The position numbers and the translations under genes are program-made. The notes under the pieces are model-generated. The model worked only from the letters and a program-made list of their open reading frames with translations. It was not told the origin of the DNA and did not search any database. This document shows, one piece after another, positions 6,576-13,688 of a stretch of 13,688 bases of DNA. Source of the DNA: JAABRU01 sp050180235 (lineage in GTDB: Bacteria; Desulfobacterota; Desulfobacteria; Desulfobacterales; Desulfococcaceae); assembly GCA_050180235.1 (NCBI GenBank), contig JBFXEJ010000142.1, forward strand, positions 1-13,688, written 5' to 3'. Within the stretch, counting starts at the first letter, position 1, and each line of letters starts with the position of its first letter.

Positions 6576-6589
6576 AATCTGCCCGCCTT

Positions 6590-7285
6590 TTACCAGAATA
6601 TGGTCAGAAGACCGTCTTTGACCGTATATGCCTTCAGACGGTTGAAAAAACTCATTCCCAGAAGCGATTCGTTAATGGCCGACTCATTTACCGAGGCATC
6701 AATATTTTCCATATTCAGATCTCCGATTTTCATCCGCTTCAGTATCACGGATGCCCCCCGGCCCTGTCCGTTTGCTGTCTGATAAATACGGTCAAAGCGC
6801 AGTTTTTCCGGATCAAATCCGATACGCCGGGCTGTTTTGGGACTCAGCACAATATCCGTGGCTCCGGTATCAGCCAGAAAGCGTACAGGCACACCATCCA
6901 CTTCTGCACGGATATAAAAATGGCCGTCCGGTGAAATCTGGAAAACCATTTTTCCCGGTTCACTGTACACAGTTCTGCCGGGAATGATATTTCCCAGCAC
7001 CCTGTCTCTGACCCTGGCCAGTTCAAAGCGGTAACTGTGCCCCAAAGCAAATACCGCAAATATGACGATCCACAGTAAACCATGCCGGATAAACCTGCGG
7101 ATTTCCGCATTTCCCAAACGGTTCCATGATCCGGCTATCAGATAAGTGACAAAGGCAGCCATGACAAGCGCATATAAAATTTCGCCGCTGTCTTCTGTCC
7201 AGGTCAGAGGTTCGGCAGCACAGCGGTTGATCGTAAGCAGTCCAAGAATCAAAACTGCCAGAATTCCGAAAAAACGGGGTTTCAT
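6590..7285 (-). CDS. Membrane-anchored retropepsin-like aspartic protease (TIGR02281-type)
   Basis: This 231-residue protein has hydrophobic segments at about 5-20, 36-51 and 68-82, then a C-terminal protease domain that probably faces the periplasm. The active-site motif is FLADTGATDIVLS with D139-T140-G141, and the matching strand near the end is SLLGMSFFNRL (207-217). Together they make a single-lobed, retropepsin-like fold that must dimerise for activity. This agrees with the clan AA family of bacterial membrane proteases. The usual family members have one N-terminal helix; the extra two segments here are notable. Its start is 3 bases after the stop of the UPF0045 gene, so the two are surely cotranscribed. 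No substrate can be proposed. Confidence 0.88.
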   Translation of the reverse strand: MKPRFFGILAVLILGLLTINRCAAEPLTWTEDSGEILYALVMAAFVTYLIAGSWNRLGNAEIRRFIRHGLLWIVIFAVFALGHSYRFELARVRDRVLGNIIPGRTVYSEPGKMVFQISPDGHFYIRAEVDGVPVRFLADTGATDIVLSPKTARRIGFDPEKLRFDRIYQTANGQGRGASVILKRMKIGDLNMENIDASVNESAINESLLGMSFFNRLKAYTVKDGLLTIFW

Positions 7286-7288
7286 ATC

Positions 7289-7600
7289 CTATGGGCCGAC
7301 CTTCCCGATTTTTTCCTCCACCGAGCGGATTTTTCCCGCCATACGGTTTTCCTTTCCTTTGCGGATGTCAAATTTCACCGTGCTGTAAATGCGGTTTGCA
7401 TCCTGTGCAAGTATGTCATGGGATTTGCGGATGATGTCCAAAGCCTGATCCAGTGTGTCAGTTTCCATCACCGTTCCCATTGGGGTCAGGCAGAAGGATA
7501 TACCGGAGTCCCGGATCATCTTTATAATTTTGCTGACATATCTGCTCACGCTTTCCCCTTTGTCTGTGGGAAACATGGCAAACTCTGTAAGAACTGACAT
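7289..7600 (-). CDS. Thiamine-binding-like protein, UPF0045/MTH1187 family
   Basis: This 103-residue cytosolic protein matches the MTH1187/YkoF-related family of small ferredoxin-like folds; some members bind thiamine or its pyrimidine. Diagnostic stretches are MSVLTEFAMFPTDKGES at the start, SFCLTPMGTVMET in the middle, and IYSTVKFDIRKGK and KIRSVEEKIG near the end. The start at 7600 is chosen over 7624 because aaaggag lies 7 bases before it and the family begins MSV-x-EF. It is the first gene of a two-gene unit with the aspartic protease, separated by 3 bases. A thiamine link is known for only some relatives, and no thiamine gene or TPP riboswitch is present here. Confidence 0.9.
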   Translation of the reverse strand: MSVLTEFAMFPTDKGESVSRYVSKIIKMIRDSGISFCLTPMGTVMETDTLDQALDIIRKSHDILAQDANRIYSTVKFDIRKGKENRMAGKIRSVEEKIGKVGP

Positions 7601-7643
7601 GATTTTTCTCCTTTGGAAACGCAATTACAGTTCTTTTACCAAC

Positions 7644-7715
7644 TTTTGTCCTATGCAAAATCCGATGGAGGAGTGCAAAAATTAAGCAGAGCGATTTTTT
7701 GCACAGAGGACAAAA
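7644..7715. repeat. 72-bp palindromic element containing 35-bp repeat copy 2
   Basis: Outer arms ttttgtcct (7644-7652) and aggacaaaa (7707-7715) are perfect complements. Directly inside them, tgcaaaa (7654-7660) pairs with ttttgca (7697-7703). The segment 7669-7703 is the inverted copy of 501-535 (33 of 35). It lies in the 5' region of the UPF0045-protease operon, about 45 bases before the first start, so its hairpin could be part of that leader. Confidence 0.7.
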
Positions 7716-7760
7716 ATTGAGGAAAATACTATAAACAGCTTTCCTTTTTCATCATAGCGG

Positions 7761-7799
7761 CAGGTTCCTGAATCCGGGAAATACGGATTCAGGAACCTG
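7761..7799. terminator. Perfect 16-bp hairpin downstream of the caspase-like gene
   Basis: caggttcctgaatccg (7761-7776) and cggattcaggaacctg (7784-7799) are exact complements around a 7-base loop; an outer tcatca/tgatga helix (7749-7754, 7803-7808) extends it. It lies 36 bases past the stop of the minus-strand caspase-like gene, a fitting place for a terminator, although there is no T-tract on that strand. Confidence 0.5.
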
Positions 7800-7834
7800 T
7801 GCTGATGACGGGAAATCTGCAGAACTGTCATTTT

Positions 7835-8761
7835 CTATCTGAATTTTTCATACTGGGGGATCTGCTCCCCGCCGGACTGCTGCCGGACTGTAGCCACAGT
7901 TTTTTCAAAAACCTGATTCCAGTCGGGCTGTGAAGAGCTCAGTACCGAACTCAGGCTGGAAACAAAAGCTGCTGTGAAAAGCCCGCCGCCGCTGTCATCC
8001 CCATAGGAAAACTGACCGGGCGCTGATCCGCTGGCTGCAATATAGGTCTGTGAAGTCAGAAACATCTGCCGGATCTGATTATAAGTGAACTGACGCCGCT
8101 GAAGAACCCGTGCTTCTGCCCGCGCCACCACCTCATTGCAGCAATCAGCCAGAGCAATAAACTGCCGGGGATTTTTTCCTTTGATTTTTGCTATCACTTC
8201 GGCAAAATCTGCTGTACCGTCCATGGGATCCAGCAGAGGCCAGCGGGTTGATGTGTTCTGGTCCCGGTGTCCGTGACCAGCGTATAAAAACACAATGACA
8301 TCAGTGCTTTTCACTTTGGGATATTCAATGGCACGCAGCATATTATGCCGGGTGGCAGAATCCCCGGTCAGCACAATTTTTTTCAGCACCAGTTCCCCAT
8401 TGCTCAGACTGACAATGTCTTCCATCAGACTCTGCATGTTTTGGGAATCAGCCGCAACCGAACGTCCGATTTTGCTGTCATTTGTATCTGCCACAATAAT
8501 CAGGCGCAGAACAGGAACGCTGGAACTGTCTGACTGCGGTGGGGTATAAACCGGGGCTGAAGGCACAGTCGGCTTAACAGGGGCAGGCGCTGGCTGAACC
8601 GGAGCCGGAGAAACGCTTCCGGTCGTGGCAGGATCAGTCTGCGGAGCCGGTTCCTTTTTGAGACAGGAACTGATACACAGTATCAGCATAGACATGAGAA
8701 AAACTTGCAGTATCACCTGGGAAAATCTGTTTTTTTCTTTTGAAACCGTCTGGTTCATCAT
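7835..8761 (-). CDS. Caspase-like (peptidase C14) lipoprotein
   Basis: This 308-residue protein starts with a basic N-region and a hydrophobic stretch (16-32) ending ISSC, a lipobox with C33 as the probable lipidated residue, so it should be anchored on the outer side of a membrane. A Pro/Ala/Thr-rich linker (about 37-78) follows. The caspase-haemoglobinase fold begins near 85 (LRLIIVADTNDS). It includes the catalytic-histidine motif VFLYAGHGHRD (H163) and the cysteine motif ALADCCNEVV (D206, C207, C208). By analogy with DCCHSG metacaspases, C208 is the likely nucleophile; the usual following HS is NE here. IAASGSAPGQFSYGD and GGGLFTAAFVSSL match the later core strand and helix. aaaggag precedes the start. 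It follows the 8782-9348 gene by 20 bases. Substrate and activation are unknown. Confidence 0.85.
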   Translation of the reverse strand: MMNQTVSKEKNRFSQVILQVFLMSMLILCISSCLKKEPAPQTDPATTGSVSPAPVQPAPAPVKPTVPSAPVYTPPQSDSSSVPVLRLIIVADTNDSKIGRSVAADSQNMQSLMEDIVSLSNGELVLKKIVLTGDSATRHNMLRAIEYPKVKSTDVIVFLYAGHGHRDQNTSTRWPLLDPMDGTADFAEVIAKIKGKNPRQFIALADCCNEVVARAEARVLQRRQFTYNQIRQMFLTSQTYIAASGSAPGQFSYGDDSGGGLFTAAFVSSLSSVLSSSQPDWNQVFEKTVATVRQQSGGEQIPQYEKFR

Positions 8762-8781
8762 CCTGGTATCTCCTTTATATT

Positions 8782-9348
8782 TTATTTATTGCCAAATGCC
8801 TTATTCATCATTTCGTGCAGGGTGGGGGCCGCAGTTTTGCTGATATCCTCCTCCTTCTGTGTCCCGCGGAAGGAAAAACACCACTGATGGCTGTTGAAAT
8901 CAATGGCAATATCAAGATGTTCACCCCTTCCAATCACACGTATGGCATGGGAAGGCCGGATACGTGTTCTTTTGGACCACTGAAATTCATAGGATGAGGC
9001 AGAGTACAGCATCCTTCTGAGGCTTTCCATGTCTCCTCCTTTCAGATCCCGGCCGCGTGAAATTACCGGATATCCCTGTATTATCAGTCCTGTTTTATCC
9101 GGATTCCGGGGGGGGCCGAGCCGGTATGTCTCCATTCTGTCCGCCCTTTCTATGGCAGAAAGAATTTCCGCACCCAGAAAAGCCTGCACCTCTTCATCAG
9201 CCCTGACAATTTCAGCACCAGCGAACTGCATCGCCCGTAAACCAGGTGATGGTGCTATTTCCGGTTTCCGGGAATCAGCGGCTCTGCACGAAAAACAGGT
9301 GAGAAATGCGGACAGAAGTGACAGACATACAAAAATTTTTCTTTTCAT
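8782..9348 (-). CDS. Small exported protein of unknown function, partner gene of the caspase-like lipoprotein
   Basis: I do not recognise this 188-residue protein. The ATG at 9346-9348 is chosen over an upstream one at 9396 because aggaggtg stands 4 bases before it and the result begins with a classic export signal: KRK, then a hydrophobic stretch 5-19. It ends TCFSC-RAA, so either a poor lipobox at C21 or signal-peptidase cleavage near 24. The rest is soluble: a helical part at about 43-76 (VQAFLGAEILSAIERAD), then a strand-rich part at 86-160 with LIIQGYPVISRG, RPSHAIRVIG and LDIAIDFNSHQW. It is first in a two-gene unit with the caspase-like gene, 20 bases apart. A regulator, inhibitor or substrate role is possible but unproven. 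Confidence 0.75.
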   Translation of the reverse strand: MKRKIFVCLSLLSAFLTCFSCRAADSRKPEIAPSPGLRAMQFAGAEIVRADEEVQAFLGAEILSAIERADRMETYRLGPPRNPDKTGLIIQGYPVISRGRDLKGGDMESLRRMLYSASSYEFQWSKRTRIRPSHAIRVIGRGEHLDIAIDFNSHQWCFSFRGTQKEEDISKTAAPTLHEMMNKAFGNK

Positions 9349-9775
9349 AAAGCACCTCCTGCATAATATAATCCATTGTTTAAAATCAGTATTCATGAAT
9401 CTTTACGCTTTTGCCTCCCTGGCATAAACATGCCTGGCTGCCGCAAAGACACACAGGTTCACAAAAAAAATTTCCTTATCTGAAACACTTTATCAGGAGA
9501 AATTCCAAATATCAACATTATCGTGAAAAAACTGCCGGACATAAAGGGAAGTACAGCATCAGTATTCTGATTTTATTCAGATATAGTGAACAAAAATTTG
9601 ACGTCATCAGATGTATGCGGCACACCCCGGAACCGGCACAGCTTTATTCACGGACAGAACCCGCTATTTTTTTTGATTGATTTTGTATGGCATTTTCCGG
9701 TATAAGACTGCGTATATATTTTTTTATGAAAATTGGATACATTTTTTTTAACATTTCTTTTACGGAGGTAAATAA
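9349..9775. other. 427-bp divergent intergenic region
   Basis: This stretch separates the minus-strand exported-protein/caspase unit from the large plus-strand gene and must hold both promoters. A candidate plus-strand promoter is listed separately. AT-rich runs occupy 9660-9765. The segment 9415-9457 (gcctccctggcat, atgcctggctgccgc) shows a weak dyad but no full riboswitch. Short plus-strand frames here lack any coding signature. Confidence 0.6.
9677..9706 (+). promoter_or_regulatory. Candidate sigma-70 promoter of the large surface protein gene
   Basis: TTGATT (9677-9682, 4 of 6) and TATAAG (9701-9706, 5 of 6) are 18 bases apart, giving a leader of about 60 bases rich in A and T before the ribosome-binding site acggaggt. 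Confidence 0.4.
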
Positions 9776-12700
9776 ATGGGATTTTGTCAAGTGAGATATA
9801 GAAAACCACTGTTTTTGTTTTTCAGTTTTATTATGCTGATGTCCAATTTCGGAATTTCCGCTTCCTATGCGGCAGCTCCGGTAATATCCGAAATTGATGA
9901 CCAGACAACAAAAGAGGACACAGCCATTACGGTTGCATTCACCATAAACGCGGACAGTTCCCCTTTTCCCTTTCCCCTGCCCTCTGATACACCTTCCGGG
10001 GATACATCTGTCACGGTGACAACAAGTTCAGACAACCGTATTCTCATCCCCACTGCCAATATTGTTCACAGCAGCAGCGGAACAGATCACAGTCTGACCA
10101 TCACACCGGCCGGCAACCAGTATGGCCAGGCAACGATCATTATTACAGCCGATGACGGTTCCTATTCTTCCATGCGCTCCTTTTTGCTTACTGTTACCTC
10201 TGTGAATGATGCGCCCGCGGTGAGTATTCCGGATGCCCAGACTATGGAAGAGGACAAAGAATTTATCTTTGGTTCAACCGCAGCAAAGACGATTACAGTT
10301 TCCGATATTGACGCGGGCAGCAATTCGGTGGAAACAACGGTGAGTGCAGGTCATGGCACACTGACGGTGGGAAGCGGAACCGGTTCCGGTGTCACCGGCA
10401 ATCAGACTTCGGCAATCAAACTGACCGGGACAATCGGGCAGATTAACAACTGGCTTAACGGACTGATCTATAAACCGGAACAGAACTGGCATGGCACAGA
10501 CACCCTTACCATAACCATCAATGACAAGGGACACAGCGGGGAAGGTTCCGGATCCGCATTTCCCTTTCCTCCTTTTGGAAGTTCTTTGTCCGATACCAAA
10601 ACTATTGCCGTTACGGTGACATCTGTCAATGATCCGATGTCTCTGGGGATTCCCCAGGGAGTTCAGGTGACAGATGAGGATACAGATCTGGTTTTCAGTG
10701 CAGATGCCGGAAATGCCGTATCTGTGACAGATGCGGACGGCATTGCCGGTGAATTTGAGGTGGAAATGCAGGCAGAAAACGGCAATATGTCCCTTCCGGA
10801 AGATACGGAACTGACAGTGGAAAGTGACGGGGAGGGACATCTCCGGCTCAGAGGGGCATTGTCCCGTATCAACACAGCACTGGCCGGACTTATATACGAA
10901 CCGGCTTCTGACTGGCATGGAGAAGATACCCTGAGCATTACAGCCCGGGATCTGGCCAATTCTGAGACAAAAACAGGTGAAATTTCCATACAGGTGAATT
11001 CCGTCAATGACGCTCCGGTGCTGGATAACAGCACGGAAATCATTCTGTCATCGGTTGCCATGAATGACGACACTCCGTCTGAAAATCAGGTGGAAAATAT
11101 AATAAAAAATACAGTTGCGGATGCGGATGAAGAGGATGATCCGGGTATAGCCGTGGTTTCAGCGGACAATGCCATCGGCACATGGGAATATTCTGTAAAC
11201 AACGGAGCCGACTGGACAGCATTCGGTGCGGATCTGTCCGCAGGCAGTGCCATGCTTCTTTCCGCAGATGATCTGATCCGCTTTGTGCCGCTTCCGGATC
11301 AGACCGGCAAAGCGTTTATCACCTTCCGTGCCTGGGATCAGAGTGACGGAAAAAATTCCGGAATCATTGCGGATACCGGTGAAAACGGCGGATCTGCCGC
11401 ATTCAGTCAGAATATTGCCACAGCTTCTGCAAGTGTATCAGACACTCCTCCGGGCCCCGGACTCTCGGTTCAGGCAAATGCAGGCGCGAATCAGGAGGTC
11501 AGCGAAGGGAGCACGGTCACCCTGAACGGAGCAGAGTCTGTCATTCCGGATGATGCGGAAATTTCCATTGAATGGGCTCAGGAAAATGATGCCCTGAATG
11601 TAACGCTTTCCGATATTCATTCCCTGACACCCTCATTTACTGCTCCGGAAGTGGGCACAGAGGGCATTGAACTGCTGTTCACCCTGATTCTGAGAGATAC
11701 GGCAGGCAATGCCTGGACAGATTCCACCACAGTCAAAGTGAAAGACAGCAGCAGCACTGCATCTCTCAAAGCGCAGGCCGGCGCGGATCAGGAGGTGGCA
11801 GAAGGGGCAGTGGTGACTCTGGACGGGACCGCCTCTTCTATCCCTGCCGGAGTTTCGCCCCTGTACAACTGGGAAAAAACATCCGGCCCCGATGTTGCGC
11901 TGTCGAGCCCCAATGCGGTATCCACAACATTTGTGGCTCCAAATGTGGCATCCGGCACACAGGCTGTGCTGGTTTTCACACTGACTGTCAGTGACAGCAG
12001 CGGAAATTCTGACGCGGACACCGTAACGGTGAAGGTGAACAAATCTGTTGCAAACCAGTTGCCTGTGGCAAATGCCGGCGCGAATCAGAATGTGAAAAAA
12101 GGCGATACCGTGACACTGAACGGTTCCAGTTCATCTGACCCGGATGGCAGTATTGTTGCCTGGCAGTGGAAAGAACTTTCAAATTCTGCTGTGGTACTCA
12201 CAACTCCGGACAGTGTCAGCACCACATTTACCGCCCCTTCAGGCGGAAGCACGGGAAAAACACTGACTTTTGAACTCACGGTCACGGACAATGCGGGCCA
12301 GCAGGCCAAAGATACGGTGACAGTATCTGTCGCGGCTGACAATACCAATATTCCAGTGGCAAATGCCGGCGCGGATCAGAATGTGAAAAAAGGCGATACC
12401 GTGACACTGAACGGTTCCGGTTCATCTGACCCGGATGGCAGTATTGCTGCCTGGCAGTGGAAAGAGCTTTCAACCGCGGCTGTGGTTCTCACAACCCCCG
12501 GCAGTGTCAGCACGACCTTTACCGCCCCTTCAGGCGGAACCACCGGAAAAACTCTGAGTTTTGAACTCACAGTCACGGACAATGCCGGACAGCAGGCCAA
12601 AGATACAGTCACGGTATATGTGGGTGCGGACACAGTTGTTCCCGGTCCGGGCCAGGGGGATGAAGCTGTTCCTGTAACTGAGGGGGGAACCGTCACCATG

Positions 12701-13495
12701 AAAGGCTCGGAAGCAGGGGATTTCGCATCAGATGCATCCTATTCATGGGTACAGCTTTCCGGACCCCCGGTGGAACTTTCCGACGCAACTGCTGCTGATC
12801 CCACCTTTGTGACACCGGCAGTGGGAGCAGAAGGCGCCGATCTCGTATTCCAGCTCACGGTGACAAGCGGAGGCAGCCAGGTATATAAAGGATATGTTAC
12901 AGTAAGCGTTCTGGATAACGGCATTGTCATCAGCGGTGCGCCCGAAGGTGTTCTGACATTTAAGCCGGTCACAACTGTGGAAATGGGCATAATGGTTGGC
13001 AACAACGGAAAACTGATACGTCTGGATGCTGTGGATCCCGCGTCCATCACAGATACCAGGAACCGTCCGGAAAGTCTGATCTACGGGCTGATCCGCATGG
13101 AGATCAAAACTGCCAAATCCGGTGACACGGTTCCGGTCACGCTGTATATGAACAGCGCAGTGTCAGACGGTTACAAATGGTACAAATACAGCGAGGAAGA
13201 CGGATGGAGCGATTTCAGCGCCAATACTGTTATCACTGCTGATCGTAAGCAGATTACTCTGACACTTAAGGATGGCGGTGCGGGAGACAGTGACGGGCTG
13301 GTCAATGGCATCATCGCGGATCCATCGGGGCTTGGCAAACCCTCTTCCGGAACTTCTGAAAGCAGTGGCGGGGCCGGGGATGACGGCGGAGGCTGCTTTG
13401 TCCGTTCGGCCTTTTCCGGGCTGCCGGATATTTTGATTGATGTCTGGAAACAGCTTGTATCCGGATTGTCCGGAAATACAGCAGAACAGAAATAA
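9776..13495 (+). CDS. Large secreted cadherin-like/PKD-like repeat protein with choice-of-anchor U domain
   Basis: This 1239-residue protein is probably a surface adhesin or matrix protein. A Sec signal spans 1-33 (basic start, hydrophobic 11-28, cleavage near SYAA). Four cadherin-like or tandem-95-type domains follow at about 36-147, 148-287, 288-415 and 416-557. The first three end in SVND-type joints, and domains 2 and 3 share the GLIY-x-P, W-HG-x-DTL pattern. Five PKD-like domains cover about 564-656, 663-754, 761-853, 859-949 and 962-1047; the third and fourth carry SSDPDGS and are near-identical. Residues 1050-1187 form a choice-of-anchor U domain (YKWYKYSEEDGWSDFS, LTLKDGGAGDSDG, ADPSGLG). 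A Gly/Ser linker leads to GGGCFVRSAF at 1204-1213 and a short amphipathic tail. Acidic joints suggest calcium binding. ggaggt precedes the start at a good distance. No transmembrane anchor is visible. Confidence 0.92.
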   Translation: MGFCQVRYRKPLFLFFSFIMLMSNFGISASYAAAPVISEIDDQTTKEDTAITVAFTINADSSPFPFPLPSDTPSGDTSVTVTTSSDNRILIPTANIVHSSSGTDHSLTITPAGNQYGQATIIITADDGSYSSMRSFLLTVTSVNDAPAVSIPDAQTMEEDKEFIFGSTAAKTITVSDIDAGSNSVETTVSAGHGTLTVGSGTGSGVTGNQTSAIKLTGTIGQINNWLNGLIYKPEQNWHGTDTLTITINDKGHSGEGSGSAFPFPPFGSSLSDTKTIAVTVTSVNDPMSLGIPQGVQVTDEDTDLVFSADAGNAVSVTDADGIAGEFEVEMQAENGNMSLPEDTELTVESDGEGHLRLRGALSRINTALAGLIYEPASDWHGEDTLSITARDLANSETKTGEISIQVNSVNDAPVLDNSTEIILSSVAMNDDTPSENQVENIIKNTVADADEEDDPGIAVVSADNAIGTWEYSVNNGADWTAFGADLSAGSAMLLSADDLIRFVPLPDQTGKAFITFRAWDQSDGKNSGIIADTGENGGSAAFSQNIATASASVSDTPPGPGLSVQANAGANQEVSEGSTVTLNGAESVIPDDAEISIEWAQENDALNVTLSDIHSLTPSFTAPEVGTEGIELLFTLILRDTAGNAWTDSTTVKVKDSSSTASLKAQAGADQEVAEGAVVTLDGTASSIPAGVSPLYNWEKTSGPDVALSSPNAVSTTFVAPNVASGTQAVLVFTLTVSDSSGNSDADTVTVKVNKSVANQLPVANAGANQNVKKGDTVTLNGSSSSDPDGSIVAWQWKELSNSAVVLTTPDSVSTTFTAPSGGSTGKTLTFELTVTDNAGQQAKDTVTVSVAADNTNIPVANAGADQNVKKGDTVTLNGSGSSDPDGSIAAWQWKELSTAAVVLTTPGSVSTTFTAPSGGTTGKTLSFELTVTDNAGQQAKDTVTVYVGADTVVPGPGQGDEAVPVTEGGTVTMKGSEAGDFASDASYSWVQLSGPPVELSDATAADPTFVTPAVGAEGADLVFQLTVTSGGSQVYKGYVTVSVLDNGIVISGAPEGVLTFKPVTTVEMGIMVGNNGKLIRLDAVDPASITDTRNRPESLIYGLIRMEIKTAKSGDTVPVTLYMNSAVSDGYKWYKYSEEDGWSDFSANTVITADRKQITLTLKDGGAGDSDGLVNGIIADPSGLGKPSSGTSESSGGAGDDGGGCFVRSAFSGLPDILIDVWKQLVSGLSGNTAEQK
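12062..12643 (+). repeat. Two near-identical 291-bp PKD-repeat modules in tandem
   Basis: Codons 763-859 and 860-956 (12062-12352 and 12353-12643) encode PKD domains starting PVANAGA-x-QNVKKGDTVT and align without gaps. DNA identity is high over most of their length, including long exact runs, while the other three PKD domains are far more diverged. This points to a recent in-frame duplication or gene conversion within the gene. Confidence 0.85.
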
Positions 13496-13523
13496 TTTTT
13501 TTGTTTCAGAGAAATTTTCCCAT

Positions 13524-13555
13524 GAAACCGGTTTTTTTCAAAAAAAACCGGTTTC
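13524..13555 (+). terminator. Probable terminator of the large surface protein gene
   Basis: gaaaccggttttttt (13524-13538) and aaaaaaaccggtttc (13541-13555) are exact complements, 28 bases past the stop codon. The T-run sits inside the 5' arm, so on the plus strand the hairpin has no T-tract after it. Its near-symmetry suits either direction. Confidence 0.5.
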
Positions 13556-13688
13556 CGTCTTATACCAATTCTCTATTGAAATTATATATTAACTGCATCC
13601 AAAATATAGGAAAAACCGGTAAGAGATGCTGTGATTTTTTGGGAACATTTTTTCAGAATATCTGCCACATAATCTTTCATTTCCGGGA
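13556..13688. other. AT-rich sequence after the terminator; no gene seen
   Basis: The last 133 bases hold cttataccaatt and a further accggt at 13614-13619, but no reading frame of note. The window ends before any next feature can be judged. Confidence 0.5.

Noticed and set aside
9411..9460. Possible cyclic-di-GMP (GEMM-type) riboswitch before the large surface protein
   Set aside because: The segment gcctccctggcat...ctggctgccgc recalls part of the motif, but the stem pairs poorly, the expected 5' half is absent, and it lies over 300 bases from the start codon.
10274..10918. 214-codon minus-strand frame within the large gene
   Set aside because: It is a shadow of the high-quality plus-strand repeat protein, rich in Cys, His and Arg as such shadows are, with no domain.
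12085..12699. Pairs of similar minus-strand frames in the PKD region
   Set aside because: Their mutual similarity only mirrors the duplicated PKD modules on the plus strand.

Overview
The window looks like a chromosomal segment of a Gram-negative bacterium from the Desulfobacterota (former deltaproteobacteria), possibly a large-genomed filamentous sulfate reducer. This is inferred from four things: a choice-of-anchor U domain followed by a GGG-CF motif at the end of a large secreted protein, a caspase-like lipoprotein, dispersed ACAGAGGACACAGAG-type repeats, and long intergenic stretches rich in hairpins. No rRNA, tRNA or CRISPR array was seen.

Layout. Bases 2-79 encode the tail of what looks like a transposase. 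Bases 80-776 are non-coding and repeat-dense: a 148-bp tandem repeat, a 35-bp dispersed repeat, a 17-bp perfect palindrome and a terminator. A minus-strand operon (3799 to 777) encodes an ABC importer of the nitrate/sulfonate/taurine type: ATPase, Tat-exported binding protein, then permease. Bases 3800-4633 are non-coding with hairpins. On the plus strand follow a cold-shock protein (4634-4834), an RRM RNA-binding protein (5056-5337) and a three-module zinc-ribbon/UPF0145 protein (5715-6575). Convergent to it is a minus-strand pair separated by 3 bases: a thiamine-binding-like UPF0045 protein (7600-7289) and a membrane-anchored retropepsin-like aspartic protease (7285-6590). Next comes a second minus-strand pair: a small exported protein (9348-8782) and a caspase-like lipoprotein (8761-7835). 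The right third is one plus-strand gene (9776-13495) for a 1239-residue secreted protein of cadherin-like and PKD-like repeats ending in a choice-of-anchor U domain.

How the parts work together. The ABC genes form one import system of unknown ligand. The cold-shock and RRM genes are a likely RNA-chaperone pair. Two adjacent minus-strand operons each place a protease-fold protein at the cell envelope, next to a large surface protein; any functional link among them is inference. The least explained items are the caspase-like lipoprotein with its exported partner, the degenerate C-terminal motif of the large protein, and the structured repeats. I found no clear evidence of a wholly new multi-gene system.
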